A stretch of 64,000 bases of DNA, from assembly GCF_020026305.1 (NCBI RefSeq), contig NZ_CP075691.1:4712001-4776000 (forward strand), written 5' to 3'. The stretch is from Streptomyces sp. 135 (GTDB lineage: Bacteria; Actinomycetota; Actinomycetes; Streptomycetales; Streptomycetaceae). Positions 1 through 7,385 of the stretch are shown piece by piece; positions within the stretch are counted from its first letter, which is position 1, and every line of letters starts with the position of its first letter. Below the pieces are notes generated by a model. That model did no database searches. It worked only from the letters and a program-made list of their open reading frames with translations, and was not told the DNA's origin. The position numbers and the translations under genes were made by a program.

Positions 1-1
1 G

Positions 2-247
2 CTGGCCTCGCTGCCGGACGCCGCGTGGGAGATGGTGCCGCCGGTGCGCCGCGCGGCCGCCGCCCTCGACTGGCATCCGGAGCACGGCGACTGCTGCAAC
101 CACCTGGTGTTCACCTCGCCCGGCCTGGACCGCTCGGGTCTCGAAGAGGTGCTTGAGTCCTGCCTGCTGACCGACGAGGAGTACGCCGCCGGGCGCGACG
201 CCTGGAAGAACCTGCCGCCCGCCTTCGACACCCTCCTGGAGGTCTGA
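2..247 (+). CDS. CobW-family GTP-binding protein, C-terminal part (cut by window start)
   Basis: Only the last 81 codons are present; the frame is open from base 2. The tail reads as the CobW_C domain of COG0523 GTPases: a hydrophobic strand (NHLVFTSPGLDRSGLEEVL) followed by LLTDEEYAAG, where these proteins carry the end of the small C-terminal domain. The N-terminal GTPase domain with the Walker A motif and the CxCC metal site lies outside the window. COG0523 proteins are metallochaperones, commonly made during zinc starvation. The next gene, a cysteine-free S18, starts two bases after this stop, so the pair is probably one transcript under zinc (Zur) control; the controlling promoter would lie upstream and cannot be seen. 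Family assignment is good; the metal is inferred. Confidence 0.8.
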   Translation: MASLPDAAWEMVPPVRRAAAALDWHPEHGDCCNHLVFTSPGLDRSGLEEVLESCLLTDEEYAAGRDAWKNLPPAFDTLLEV

Positions 248-249
248 CC

Positions 250-489
250 TTGTCCCCCCGCAAGTCCACCGCCCGCCCGCAGAAGCCGCGCCCCAATCCC
301 TTGGACCAGGCAGGCATCACCTACATCGACTACAAGGACACCGACCTGCTCCGGAAGTTCATCTCCGACCGGGGCAAGATCCGCAGCCGTCGCGTGACGC
401 GCGTGACGGCGCAGCAGCAGCGGCAGATCGCCGCCGCGATCAAAAACGCCCGCGAGATGGCGCTGTTGCCGTACGGCTCTCCGCGCTGA
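250..489 (+). CDS. rpsR: 30S ribosomal protein S18, cysteine-free (zinc-independent) paralogue
   Basis: This 79-residue protein has the usual S18 length and layout: a basic N-terminus, then DYKDTDLLRKFISDRGKIRSR and VTAQQQRQIAAAIKNAREMALLPY, the rRNA-binding core of S18. S18 binds 16S rRNA in the platform of the small subunit. There is no cysteine at all, which marks the so-called C-minus form that replaces the zinc-binding copy when zinc is short. The start is TTG at 250, two bases after the CobW stop, so translation is probably coupled. In Streptomyces such paralogues sit in Zur-repressed operons with L28, L31, L33 and S14 copies; those would be to the left of the window. A strong hairpin follows the gene. 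Confidence 0.93.
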   Translation: MSPRKSTARPQKPRPNPLDQAGITYIDYKDTDLLRKFISDRGKIRSRRVTRVTAQQQRQIAAAIKNAREMALLPYGSPR

Positions 490-522
490 ACGCGGCCCAC
501 AGCGAATTCCCCTCCCCCCCGC

Positions 523-579
523 CGCACACCGCGCCGCTGTTTTCCGTCACCGGACGGAACACATCCGGCGCGGTGTGCG
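523..579 (+). terminator. Branched hairpin terminator after rpsR
   Basis: A perfect 14-bp stem pairs 523-536 (CGCACACCGCGCCG) with 566-579. The 29-nt loop carries a second 6-bp stem (542-547 with 554-559). It lies 34 bases past the S18 stop and ends the CobW-S18 transcript. There is no long T run, as is usual in Streptomyces. Confidence 0.75.
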
Positions 580-615
580 TCTGTGTCTAGGCAAGGCTGT
601 AATCAAGGCACCACC

Positions 616-644
616 GCGCGTGCACGTGCATCTGCCCATGCATC
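616..644 (+). promoter_or_regulatory. 29-bp element, copy 1, upstream of the DUF397 gene
   Basis: The element begins GCGCGTGCACGTGCATCTGC and continues CCATGCATC. A copy with one mismatch lies at 1648-1676 in the opposite orientation, so each copy points toward the gene it precedes. It contains the palindrome TGCACGTGCA (621-630) and further TGCAT half-sites. It is probably the operator of the XRE regulator encoded at 1845-2708; the binding partner is inferred. The remainder of the 490-728 interval holds only the terminator and this element. Confidence 0.6.
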
Positions 645-728
645 GGCATGTGAACACAGCTATGATCCGGGACAGTTGACCACTGCATCTAGAGCCACTA
701 CAGGCACTGCACCACCGGGGAGCGATCT

Positions 729-968
729 GTGCACCACGCGTTTAACGGCATGGCGGCCACGGAGCTTCACGGGGTGGTCTGGCAGAAGAGCAGGCACAGC
801 AACTCGCAGGGGTCCTGCGTGGAGTTCGCGAAGCTGCCCGGCGGCGACGTCGCCGTGCGCAATTCGCGCTTTCCGGACGGCCCGGCGCTCGTCTATACAC
901 GCGCCGAGATAGAGGCGATGCTGCTGGGGATGAAGGACGGGGAGTTCGACCATCTCATAGGCGGTTAG
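729..968 (+). CDS. DUF397 domain protein
   Basis: A 79-residue protein with the DUF397 signature: WQKSRHSNSQGSCVEFA at residues 18-34, then the ALVYTRAEIEAML stretch near the end. DUF397 proteins are abundant in Streptomyces and nearly always stand beside an XRE/DUF5753 DNA-binding protein, acting as its small partner, as in the WhiJ and AbaA-type loci of S. coelicolor. The GTG at 729 follows GGGGAG at 717-722; a later ATG at 750 is possible. The shared 29-bp element lies about 85 bases upstream. The XRE partner is at 1845-2708, separated by an ATPase gene on the other strand. Exact function is unknown. Confidence 0.88.
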   Translation: MHHAFNGMAATELHGVVWQKSRHSNSQGSCVEFAKLPGGDVAVRNSRFPDGPALVYTRAEIEAMLLGMKDGEFDHLIGG

Positions 969-1031
969 TGCACCCCCGCCCACCAGGCCTTCCTGACCCC
1001 CGCCTGCGCCGCCTGCCCCTGCCTGTCCCGC

Positions 1032-1520
1032 TCAGCGCAGCTGGAACAGCGCCCAGACCACCTTGCCGCGCACCGCGCCGGCGAGCGGGTGCCAGCCCCA
1101 GCCGTCGCTGAAGGACTCCACCAGGAACAGGCCCCGGCCCGACTCCGCGGAGAAGTCGTCGTCGGTGTCACGCGCGACCGGGCTCTCGTCGCTGGGGTCG
1201 CGCACCGCGCACACCAGACGGGACGCCCAGCGCATCAGATGGAGCCGCACGGGCGGCTCCGGCTGCTCGCGCGGGGTGTCGGCGGGCAGGGCGTGCCGCA
1301 GGGCGTTGGTGACGAGTTCGGACACGACCAGCGCTATGTCGTCGAAGCGCTCGTCCAGATCCCACTGCCCGAGCGTCTTGCGGGTGAACTTCCGTGCACT
1401 GCCCACCGCTTCGTAACGGGCGGGGAGAGCGACGGACGCCGCGCTGGTGACCGCCGAGGGGTCGAGTGGAGGAAGCCCCTGCCTCAGCGGCTCGAGCATG
1501 GTCGATCCATTCGTCCCCAT
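1032..1520 (-). CDS. RsbW/SpoIIAB-like ATP-binding (anti-sigma-type) protein
   Basis: A 162-residue single-domain HATPase_c protein. The N box is ELVTNALRHA (68-77), the G1 box is VRDPSD (106-111), and the G2 box is SGRGL (127-131), the pattern of the serine-kinase/anti-sigma ATPases of the GHKL family. No membrane segment or DHp domain is present, so it is not a histidine kinase. The ATG at 1520 is preceded on the minus strand by GGAG at good spacing; an upstream in-frame ATG would add 60 low-complexity residues and is unlikely. In Streptomyces this class is commonly paired with DUF397 and XRE/DUF5753 genes, as here. Its target (sigma factor or regulator) is not known. Confidence 0.88.
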   Translation of the reverse strand: MGTNGSTMLEPLRQGLPPLDPSAVTSAASVALPARYEAVGSARKFTRKTLGQWDLDERFDDIALVVSELVTNALRHALPADTPREQPEPPVRLHLMRWASRLVCAVRDPSDESPVARDTDDDFSAESGRGLFLVESFSDGWGWHPLAGAVRGKVVWALFQLR

Positions 1521-1647
1521 GCGAGGCACTCCCCGGTTTCGCGGTACATAGCGATGGAGCGGTGGCGCGGTCGGTCGCCGATGGTGCGGGTGGTACACGG
1601 TCGGTACAGCAGTGGCGCGCGGACCATGGTTCCGAATGCGCACAGCA

Positions 1648-1676
1648 GATGCAAGGGCAGATGCACGTGCACGCGC
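1648..1676 (-). promoter_or_regulatory. 29-bp element, copy 2, upstream of the ATPase gene
   Basis: This is the inverted near-identical copy (28 of 29 bases) of the element at 616-644, placed about 130 bases before the ATPase start. The gap between the divergent ATPase and XRE genes (1521-1844) holds promoters for both directions, but I see no other convincing motif in it. Confidence 0.6.
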
Positions 1677-1844
1677 CGGACTTGGCCGCTCCCGTGCCAC
1701 TTCTTGCCCATTTCTTCCCCAGACTTCTTCGGACTTCTTGAGATCGGCTTTCGGAGGCTTTTCCTTTCTGTAACCGGACGTGTACGGCCCGGAGCGTTTA
1801 ATGGCAGACTGCTGGCTTCCAGTCGATGGGGAGGATTGAGCGAA

Positions 1845-2708
1845 GTGACCGCAGGGGAGTCGAGTGGCTCGGTGGTACGGCGCATCCTGCTCGGCTCGCA
1901 GCTGAGGCGCCTGAGGGAATCCCGGGGCATCACCCGCGAAGCGGCCGGCTACTCGATCCGCGCCTCCGAGTCGAAGATCAGCCGCATGGAGTTGGGACGG
2001 GTGAGCTTCAAGTCCAGGGATGTCGAGGACCTACTCACGCTGTACGGCGTCACGGACGAGGCCGAGCGCGGCGCACTTCTCTCGCTCGCCAAGGAGGCCA
2101 ACCTCACGGGCTGGTGGCACAGTTACTCCGACGTCCTGCCGGGCTGGTTCCAGACGTACATCGGTCTGGAGGGCGCGGCATCGCTGATCCGCGTCTATGA
2201 AGTCCAGTTCGTCAACGGCCTGTTGCAGACCGAGGCGTATGCCCACGCGGTCGTCGCGCGCGGCATGAAGGGCGCGAGCAAGGCCGAGATCGACCGGCGC
2301 GTCGCCCTGCGCCTGGAGCGGCAGAAGCTCCTCGCCTCCGAACACGCGCCCCGCTTCCACTGCGTCCTGGACGAGGCAGCGCTCCGACGCCCGTACGGTG
2401 ACCGGGAGGTGATGCGCGGTCAGATCCAGCACCTGATCGACATCTCCGAGCGGCCGAACGTCACGCTCCAGGTGATGCCGTTCAGCTTCGGCGGCCACGC
2501 GGGCGAGAGCGGCGCCTTCACGATGCTGAGCTTCCCGGAGTCCGATCTCTCCGACGTCGTGTACGTGGAGCAGCTCACCGGCGCGCTCTATCTCGACAAG
2601 GCGGAAGAGGTCGCCCAGTACGAGCGGGTGGCGACGCAGCTGCACAAGGACAGTCCGGATGCGGCGGACAGCCGCGACCTTCTGCGCGGACTCCTTCAAC
2701 TCACCTGA
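1845..2708 (+). CDS. XRE-family regulator with DUF5753 sensor domain
   Basis: A 287-residue protein. Residues about 12-70 form an XRE helix-turn-helix (LGSQLRRLRESRGITREAAG ... SKISRMELG), and residues about 100-275 match DUF5753, recognisable from VNGLLQTEAYAHAV, LRLERQK, CVLDEAALRRPYG and LQVMPF. These WhiJ-like regulators work with DUF397 and ATPase partners in Streptomyces development and antibiotic control. GTG at 1845 is chosen because GGGGAGG precedes it by ten bases and the helix-turn-helix begins directly after; the frame is open much further upstream but that part has no sensible protein. It probably binds the two copies of the 29-bp element near its partners (inference). Confidence 0.88.
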   Translation: MTAGESSGSVVRRILLGSQLRRLRESRGITREAAGYSIRASESKISRMELGRVSFKSRDVEDLLTLYGVTDEAERGALLSLAKEANLTGWWHSYSDVLPGWFQTYIGLEGAASLIRVYEVQFVNGLLQTEAYAHAVVARGMKGASKAEIDRRVALRLERQKLLASEHAPRFHCVLDEAALRRPYGDREVMRGQIQHLIDISERPNVTLQVMPFSFGGHAGESGAFTMLSFPESDLSDVVYVEQLTGALYLDKAEEVAQYERVATQLHKDSPDAADSRDLLRGLLQLT

Positions 2709-2795
2709 AACATAAGTACTATGACGTGACCTCAGGTGTCTGCCACCGGTTCGGATGCCTGCTTCCGTCCGCTGTCACGGCAAGGGGTCCGTCTC

Positions 2796-4253
2796 ATGTC
2801 CTTCTTCACTGATCTGGCTCACCAGTACATCGACGGGGAGTGGAAGACCGGATCGGGCTCCTGGGACATCATCGACTTCAACCCGTACGACGGCGAGAAG
2901 CTGGCGTCCATCACCGTCGCCACCGCCGACGAGGTCGACCAGGCCTACCGCGCCGCCGAGCGCGCGCAGCGGGAGTGGGCCGACACCAACCCCTACGCCC
3001 GGCGCGGCGTCTTCGAGCGCGCCCTGCGGATCATCGAGGACCGCGAGGAGGAGATCACCGAGGCGATCATCGCCGAGCTGGGCGGCACCCGGCTCAAGGC
3101 GGCCTTCGAGATCCACCTCACCAAGGAGTTCCTGCGCGAGGCCGTGCACCTCGCGCTGCGCGCCGAGGGGCGGCTCCTGCCCTCCCCGGAGGACGGCAAG
3201 GAGAACCGCCTGTACCGCGTCCCCGTGGGCGTCGTCGGTGTCATCAGCCCGTTCAACTTCCCGTTCCTGCTGTCGGTCAAGTCCGTCGCCCCGGCCCTCG
3301 CCCTCGGCAACGCGGTCGTCCTCAAGCCCCACCAGAACTCGCCGGTGCTCGGCGGCAGCCTGGTGGCCAAGGTGTTCGAGGACGCCGGACTGCCGGGCGG
3401 GCTGCTCAACGTGGTCATCACGGACATAGCCGAGATAGGCGACGCCCTGATCGAGCACCCGGTGCCGAGCCTCATCTCCTTCACCGGCTCCGACCGCGTG
3501 GGCCGGCACGTCGCCACCGTCTGCGCCTCGCACTTCAAGCGCTCGGTCCTGGAACTGGGCGGCAACAGCGCGCTGATCGTCCTGGACGACGCCGACATCG
3601 ACTACGCCGTGGACGCGGCGGTCTTCAGCCGCTTCGTGCACCAGGGCCAGGTCTGCATGGCCGCCAACCGCATCCTCGTCGACCGGTCGGTGGAGGCGGA
3701 GTTCACCGAGAAGTTCGTCGCCAAGGCCGCCTCGCTCAAGGTCGGCGACCCGGCCGAGCCCGGCACCCACATCGGCCCGCTGATCAACTCCTCGCAGGCG
3801 GACGCCGTCTCGGCCGTCGTCGAGCAGGCCGTCGCCGCGGGAGCGACCGCCCTCCTGCACGGCAGCACCGAGGGCAACGTCGTCGCCCCCTCCGTCCTGA
3901 CGGGCCTGCCGGCCGACTCCCCGGTCCTCGGCCAGGAGATCTTCGGCCCCGTGGCCCTGATCCTGCCCTTCGACGGCGAGGACGAGGCGGTACGGATCGC
4001 CAACGACACCCCGTACGGCCTGAGCGGCGCGGTGCACACGGCCGACATCGAGCGCGGTGTGCGGATCGCCAAGCGCGTGCGGACCGGCATGATCCACGTC
4101 AACGACGGCACGGTCCACGACGAGGCGATCGTGCCGTTCGGCGGTGAGAAGAGCTCCGGCGTCGGCAGGCTGAACGGCGAGTCGACGGTGGACGTCTTCA
4201 CCACGCAGAAGTGGATCTCGGTGCAGTACGGGCGCTCCCGCTTCCCGTTCTGA
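2796..4253 (+). CDS. NAD(P)-dependent aldehyde dehydrogenase
   Basis: At 485 residues this is a full-length aldehyde dehydrogenase that oxidises an aldehyde to the acid. The coenzyme fold shows VISPFNFPF, the general base is Glu253 in LELGGN, the nucleophile is Cys287 in GQVCMA, and EIFGPV and PFGGEKSSG lie near the end. Sequence flavour (short N-terminus, GQVCMA) is that of benzaldehyde/vanillin-type dehydrogenases, but the substrate cannot be read from sequence. ATG at 2796 starts MSFFTDLAHQYIDGEW with AAGGGG upstream. It stands alone, followed by a strong terminator; a long pyrimidine run (CTTTCCT repeated, 4252-4280) separates the two. Confidence 0.94.
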   Translation: MSFFTDLAHQYIDGEWKTGSGSWDIIDFNPYDGEKLASITVATADEVDQAYRAAERAQREWADTNPYARRGVFERALRIIEDREEEITEAIIAELGGTRLKAAFEIHLTKEFLREAVHLALRAEGRLLPSPEDGKENRLYRVPVGVVGVISPFNFPFLLSVKSVAPALALGNAVVLKPHQNSPVLGGSLVAKVFEDAGLPGGLLNVVITDIAEIGDALIEHPVPSLISFTGSDRVGRHVATVCASHFKRSVLELGGNSALIVLDDADIDYAVDAAVFSRFVHQGQVCMAANRILVDRSVEAEFTEKFVAKAASLKVGDPAEPGTHIGPLINSSQADAVSAVVEQAVAAGATALLHGSTEGNVVAPSVLTGLPADSPVLGQEIFGPVALILPFDGEDEAVRIANDTPYGLSGAVHTADIERGVRIAKRVRTGMIHVNDGTVHDEAIVPFGGEKSSGVGRLNGESTVDVFTTQKWISVQYGRSRFPF

Positions 4254-4315
4254 CTTTCCTCTTTCCTCTTTCCTCTTTCGCCTTTCGCCGGCTTCCACCC
4301 TTCGTCGGCTCTCGC

Positions 4316-4350
4316 GGACCCTTGCGGTCAGAACCTGACCGCAAGGGTCC
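4316..4350 (+). terminator. Terminator of the aldehyde dehydrogenase gene
   Basis: A perfect 15-bp stem (GGACCCTTGCGGTCA, 4316-4330, with 4336-4350) closes a 5-nt loop, 62 bases after the stop. No T run is needed in this lineage. Confidence 0.85.
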
Positions 4351-4435
4351 GTAGCGTTTGAGGTGTCGGGGGGAAGCCGGAGCCGGCGGACCCTCAACCC
4401 CCAGAGCCCCCAGAGCCCCAGAGAAGGCGGACATC

Positions 4436-4987
4436 ATGGTCACCCACGTCAGTGCCGAAGCCCGCGGCGACGAGCGCGGCGCGCTCATCGCCTTCGTCGA
4501 GGCCCAGCGCGGCGGCCTGCGCCGCGCGGTGCTCGGCCTCAGCGACGAGCAGGCCGCCCGGCGGCCGAGCGCCAGCGCGCTCTCCCTGTCCGGCCTCGTG
4601 AAGCACGTCGCCGAGATGGAGCTGAACTGGCTGCGCATGGCCCAGCGGAAGCCGAACGAGAGGGCACGCACCGAGGAAAGCTACGGCGACAGCTTCCGCC
4701 TCGTGGAGGGCGAGACGCTCGCCGGGACGCTGGCCTTCTGGGACGGCGTCGCCCGAGAGGTCGAGGAGTTCATCCGCGCCGTGCCGAGCCTCGACGACAC
4801 CTTCCCGCTGCCCGAGGCGCCCTGGTTCCCCAAGGACGGGGCGGTGTCGATGCGCTGGCTGATGCTGCACCTCGTCGAGGAGATCGCCCGGCACGCGGGC
4901 CACGCCGACATCATCCGGGAGTCCCTGGACGGAAAGACGGCTTTCGAGCTCGTGGCGCTGGAGCAGGGATACCCTAGTCAAAATTGA
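4436..4987 (+). CDS. DinB/DUF664 family protein
   Basis: A 183-residue four-helix-bundle protein of the DinB/DUF664 superfamily. The metal-site histidines are seen in LVKHVAEMELNW and in HLVEEIARHAGHADIIRE, the C-terminal signature of DUF664. Members include thiol-dependent transferases (mycothiol or bacillithiol S-transferases), so use of mycothiol is plausible in an actinomycete, but no substrate can be assigned. ATG at 4436 follows GAAGG. The PadR gene follows after 31 bases and may be cotranscribed. Confidence 0.85.
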   Translation: MVTHVSAEARGDERGALIAFVEAQRGGLRRAVLGLSDEQAARRPSASALSLSGLVKHVAEMELNWLRMAQRKPNERARTEESYGDSFRLVEGETLAGTLAFWDGVAREVEEFIRAVPSLDDTFPLPEAPWFPKDGAVSMRWLMLHLVEEIARHAGHADIIRESLDGKTAFELVALEQGYPSQN

Positions 4988-4992
4988 TGACT
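4976..4992 (+). promoter_or_regulatory. Candidate operator before the PadR gene
   Basis: An inverted repeat AGTCA-N7-TGACT spans the DinB stop codon and ends 26 bases before the PadR start. It is unusually AT-rich for the region. Autoregulation by PadR is a guess from position. Confidence 0.35.
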
Positions 4993-5018
4993 GGGGGGCT
5001 AGCGGAAGGGCGCGGTAA

Positions 5019-5660
5019 ATGTCAGCGATCCGGCTACTGGTTCTCGGGGCCGTGCGCCAGCACGGCCGCGCCCACGGCTACCAGGTCCGCAACGACCTGG
5101 AGTACTGGGGCGCCCACGAGTGGTCCAACGCCAAGCCCGGCTCGATCTACCATGCGCTGAAACAGCTGGCCAAGCAGGGCTTCCTGCTCGCCCACGAGAC
5201 CGCGCCCTCCACCGTGGGCGGCCCCCCGCGCACCGAGTACGAGATCACGGAGAAGGGCACCGGGGAGTTCTTCACACTGCTCCGCGAGGCCCTCGCCACG
5301 TACGACCAGCGGCCCGACATGCTCACGTCCGCCCTCGGCTTCGTCGTGGACCTGCCGCGCGACGAGGCGGTCGCGCTGCTCAAGGAGCGGGTGCGGGCGA
5401 TCGAGGCGTGGCGCACGTCCGTCACGGAGTACTACACGCCCGAGGAGGGCCCCGGGCAGCTCGGTCACATCGGCGAGATCATGAACTACTGGGTGCACGC
5501 CGCCGACGGCGGCATGGAGTGGGCACGGGGCCTCATCGAGCGGATCGAGGGCGGCGCCTACACCTTCGCGGGCGAGGGCGAGCCGTTCGTCGGCGTGCTC
5601 GCCGACGGCGAGGAGAACCCCTTCGCGACGGGCGAGCCGCGCGCGGGCGACCGGGGCTGA
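5019..5660 (+). CDS. PadR-family transcriptional regulator
   Basis: A 213-residue PadR protein. The winged helix-turn-helix covers residues 1-85 (MSAIRLLVLGAV, GYQVRNDLE, KPGSIYHALKQLAKQGFL, RTEYEITEKG), followed by a C-terminal dimerisation domain with the usual YYTPEEG loop. PadR proteins repress small efflux or detoxification operons in response to ligands. ATG at 5019 has a weak upstream purine stretch (GGAAGGG, 5003-5009). The gene lies directly behind the DinB gene and in front of tipA; neither is a proven target. Confidence 0.9.
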   Translation: MSAIRLLVLGAVRQHGRAHGYQVRNDLEYWGAHEWSNAKPGSIYHALKQLAKQGFLLAHETAPSTVGGPPRTEYEITEKGTGEFFTLLREALATYDQRPDMLTSALGFVVDLPRDEAVALLKERVRAIEAWRTSVTEYYTPEEGPGQLGHIGEIMNYWVHAADGGMEWARGLIERIEGGAYTFAGEGEPFVGVLADGEENPFATGEPRAGDRG

Positions 5661-5680
5661 GCCGCGCTCCCGGTCCGGGC

Positions 5681-5711
5681 TTGCACCTCACGCGACGTGA
5701 GGACGCAGGCT
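5681..5711 (+). promoter_or_regulatory. tipA promoter with TipAL operator
   Basis: TTGCAC (5681-5686) and CAGGCT (5706-5711) are separated by 19 bp, the abnormally long spacer typical of MerR-type promoters. Within the spacer is the inverted repeat CCTCACG-CGA-CGTGAGG (5686-5702). The arrangement matches what I recall of the thiostrepton-inducible ptipA promoter of Streptomyces, in which TipAL untwists the long spacer when a thiopeptide is bound. Confidence 0.88.
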
Positions 5712-5742
5712 GATCCGCGTACCGAGAAGGAGGGCGGAAGCC

Positions 5743-6501
5743 ATGAACTACTCCGTGGGACAGGTCGCCGGTTTCGCCGGGGTGACGGTGCGCACACTGC
5801 ACCACTACGACGAGATCGGCCTGCTCGTGCCCGGCGAGCGCAGCCACGCGGGTCACCGGCGCTACACCGACGCCGACCTCGACCGGCTCCAGCAGATCCT
5901 GTTCTACCGAGAGCTCGGCTTCCCCCTCGACGAGGTGGCGTCCCTCCTGGACGACCCGGAGGCGGACCCGCGCGCGCACCTGCGCCGCCAGCACGGGCTG
6001 CTGACCGCCCGGATCGCCCGGCTCCAGGAGATGGCCGCCGCCGTCGAGACCGCCATGGAGGCGAAGAAGATGGGCATCAACCTCACGCCCGAGGAGAAGT
6101 TCGAGGTCTTCGGGGACCACGACCCCGAGCAGTACGCGGAGGAGGTCGAGCGGCGCTGGGGCGACACCGAGGCCTACCGCGAGGCGCAGCGCCGGTCCGC
6201 GTCGTACACCAAGGACGACTGGAAGCGGATCAACGACGAGTTCGCGGCGGTCCACGCCCGCATGGGGGACCTGCTCGCCCAGGGGTTCGCGGCCGACTCC
6301 CCGGAGGCGATGGACGGCGCCGAGGAGCACCGCCTCTTCATCTCCCGGCACCACTACGAGTGCGCGTACGAGACGCACACCTGCCTCGGCGAGATGTACG
6401 TCGCCGACGAGCGGTTCACCGCTTTCTACGAGGCCATCCGGCCCGGACTCGCGGTGTTCATGCGGGACGCGATCCTCGCGAACGCGGTGCGCAACAGCTG
6501 A
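5743..6501 (+). CDS. tipA: Thiopeptide-responsive MerR-family activator TipAL/TipAS
   Basis: A 252-residue protein. Residues 1-75 are a MerR DNA-binding domain (YSVGQVAGFAGVTVRTLHHY), a coiled coil follows, and residues 110-252 are the TipAS ligand domain. Cys207 and Cys214 (YECAYETHTCLGEMY) are kept; Cys214 is the residue known to trap dehydroalanine of thiostrepton and related thiopeptides covalently. Met110 (base 6070, MGINLTPEEKFEVFG) corresponds to the internal start from which the short TipAS form is made. The promoter just upstream has the autogenous TipAL operator. ATG at 5743 follows GGAGGG. The protein senses and sequesters thiopeptides and activates its own and other promoters. Confidence 0.95.
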   Translation: MNYSVGQVAGFAGVTVRTLHHYDEIGLLVPGERSHAGHRRYTDADLDRLQQILFYRELGFPLDEVASLLDDPEADPRAHLRRQHGLLTARIARLQEMAAAVETAMEAKKMGINLTPEEKFEVFGDHDPEQYAEEVERRWGDTEAYREAQRRSASYTKDDWKRINDEFAAVHARMGDLLAQGFAADSPEAMDGAEEHRLFISRHHYECAYETHTCLGEMYVADERFTAFYEAIRPGLAVFMRDAILANAVRNS

Positions 6502-6675
6502 TCAGTACGGGATGGGGGGCCGGTGAGGAGCGTTCACAGCGTTCTCGAGGGGAGAGCGCCCCTTACTATGCTGCCTAGTTGGACCGTGGAACCTGGCCGT
6601 GCCGCCCCACGTTGATAACTTTGGTCGGCTGCACCTGCCGCCGCACCGCCCCCTCACCCTCAGGAGCCCGGAACC

Positions 6676-7356
6676 GTGACGACGCTTGCGCTCGGACCAA
6701 GCTGGCTGGATCCGGATTACCTGCTCAACCAGTTCGGCCTCTGGGGCCTGCTGGTGATCGTCTTCGCCGAGTCGGGCCTGCTGATCGGTTTCTTCCTGCC
6801 CGGTGACTCGCTGCTGTTCACGACGGGCCTGCTGATCACCACGCACAAACTGGACACCCCCCTGTGGCTGGCCTGCGTCCTGATCTGCCTCGCCGCGATC
6901 CTCGGCGACCAGGCGGGCTACCTCTTCGGCAAGAAGGTCGGCCCGGCGCTGTTCAACCGCCCGGACTCCAAGCTGTTCAAGCAGGAGAACGTGGTCAAGG
7001 CCCACGATTTCTTCGAGAAGTACGGCCCCAAGTCGCTGGTCCTGGCCCGCTTCGTCCCGATCGTCCGTACGTTCACGCCGATCATCGCCGGCGTCTCCGG
7101 CATGCGGTACCGCTCGTTCATCACGTTCAACATCATCGGCGGCATCCTGTGGGGCGCGGGCGTCACCCTGCTCGGCGCCTGGCTCGGGAACATCGACTTC
7201 GTCCACAAGAACATCGAGGCGATCCTGATCCTGATCGTCCTCATCTCGGTGGTGCCGATCGCCATCGAGTTCCTGCGGGCGCGCGGCAAGTCCAAGAAGG
7301 CGGCACTGGCCGAGGGCGCCCCCGCGGCGCCGCGCGGCCGCCACGCCAAGCGGTAG
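6676..7356 (+). CDS. DedA-family membrane protein
   Basis: A 226-residue inner-membrane protein with about five hydrophobic segments. DedA (SNARE-associated/VTT) hallmarks are present: FAESGLLIGFFLPGDSLLF near residue 30, the acidic GDQAGYLFG, and LARFVPIVRTFTPIIAG in the re-entrant loop. Family members act as undecaprenyl-phosphate or phospholipid flippases. The C-terminus is a basic tail. GTG at 6676 follows AGGAG. The 174-base gap from tipA has a short GGGG/CCCC hairpin near 6550 and no clear promoter. It converges with the ThrE-like gene; an 8-bp stem (7376-7383 with 7392-7399) lies between the two stops. Confidence 0.9.
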   Translation: MTTLALGPSWLDPDYLLNQFGLWGLLVIVFAESGLLIGFFLPGDSLLFTTGLLITTHKLDTPLWLACVLICLAAILGDQAGYLFGKKVGPALFNRPDSKLFKQENVVKAHDFFEKYGPKSLVLARFVPIVRTFTPIIAGVSGMRYRSFITFNIIGGILWGAGVTLLGAWLGNIDFVHKNIEAILILIVLISVVPIAIEFLRARGKSKKAALAEGAPAAPRGRHAKR

Positions 7357-7385
7357 CCCCTCAAGGGGCCAGGGGCCAGGGGCGG

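Noticed and set aside
1089..1844. 250-codon upstream extension of the XRE gene
   Set aside because: It is antisense to the ATPase gene and has no domain; the real start has a strong ribosome-binding site at 1828-1834.
2775..4397. Long antisense frame opposite the aldehyde dehydrogenase gene
   Set aside because: Same mirror effect; the plus strand encodes a complete dehydrogenase.
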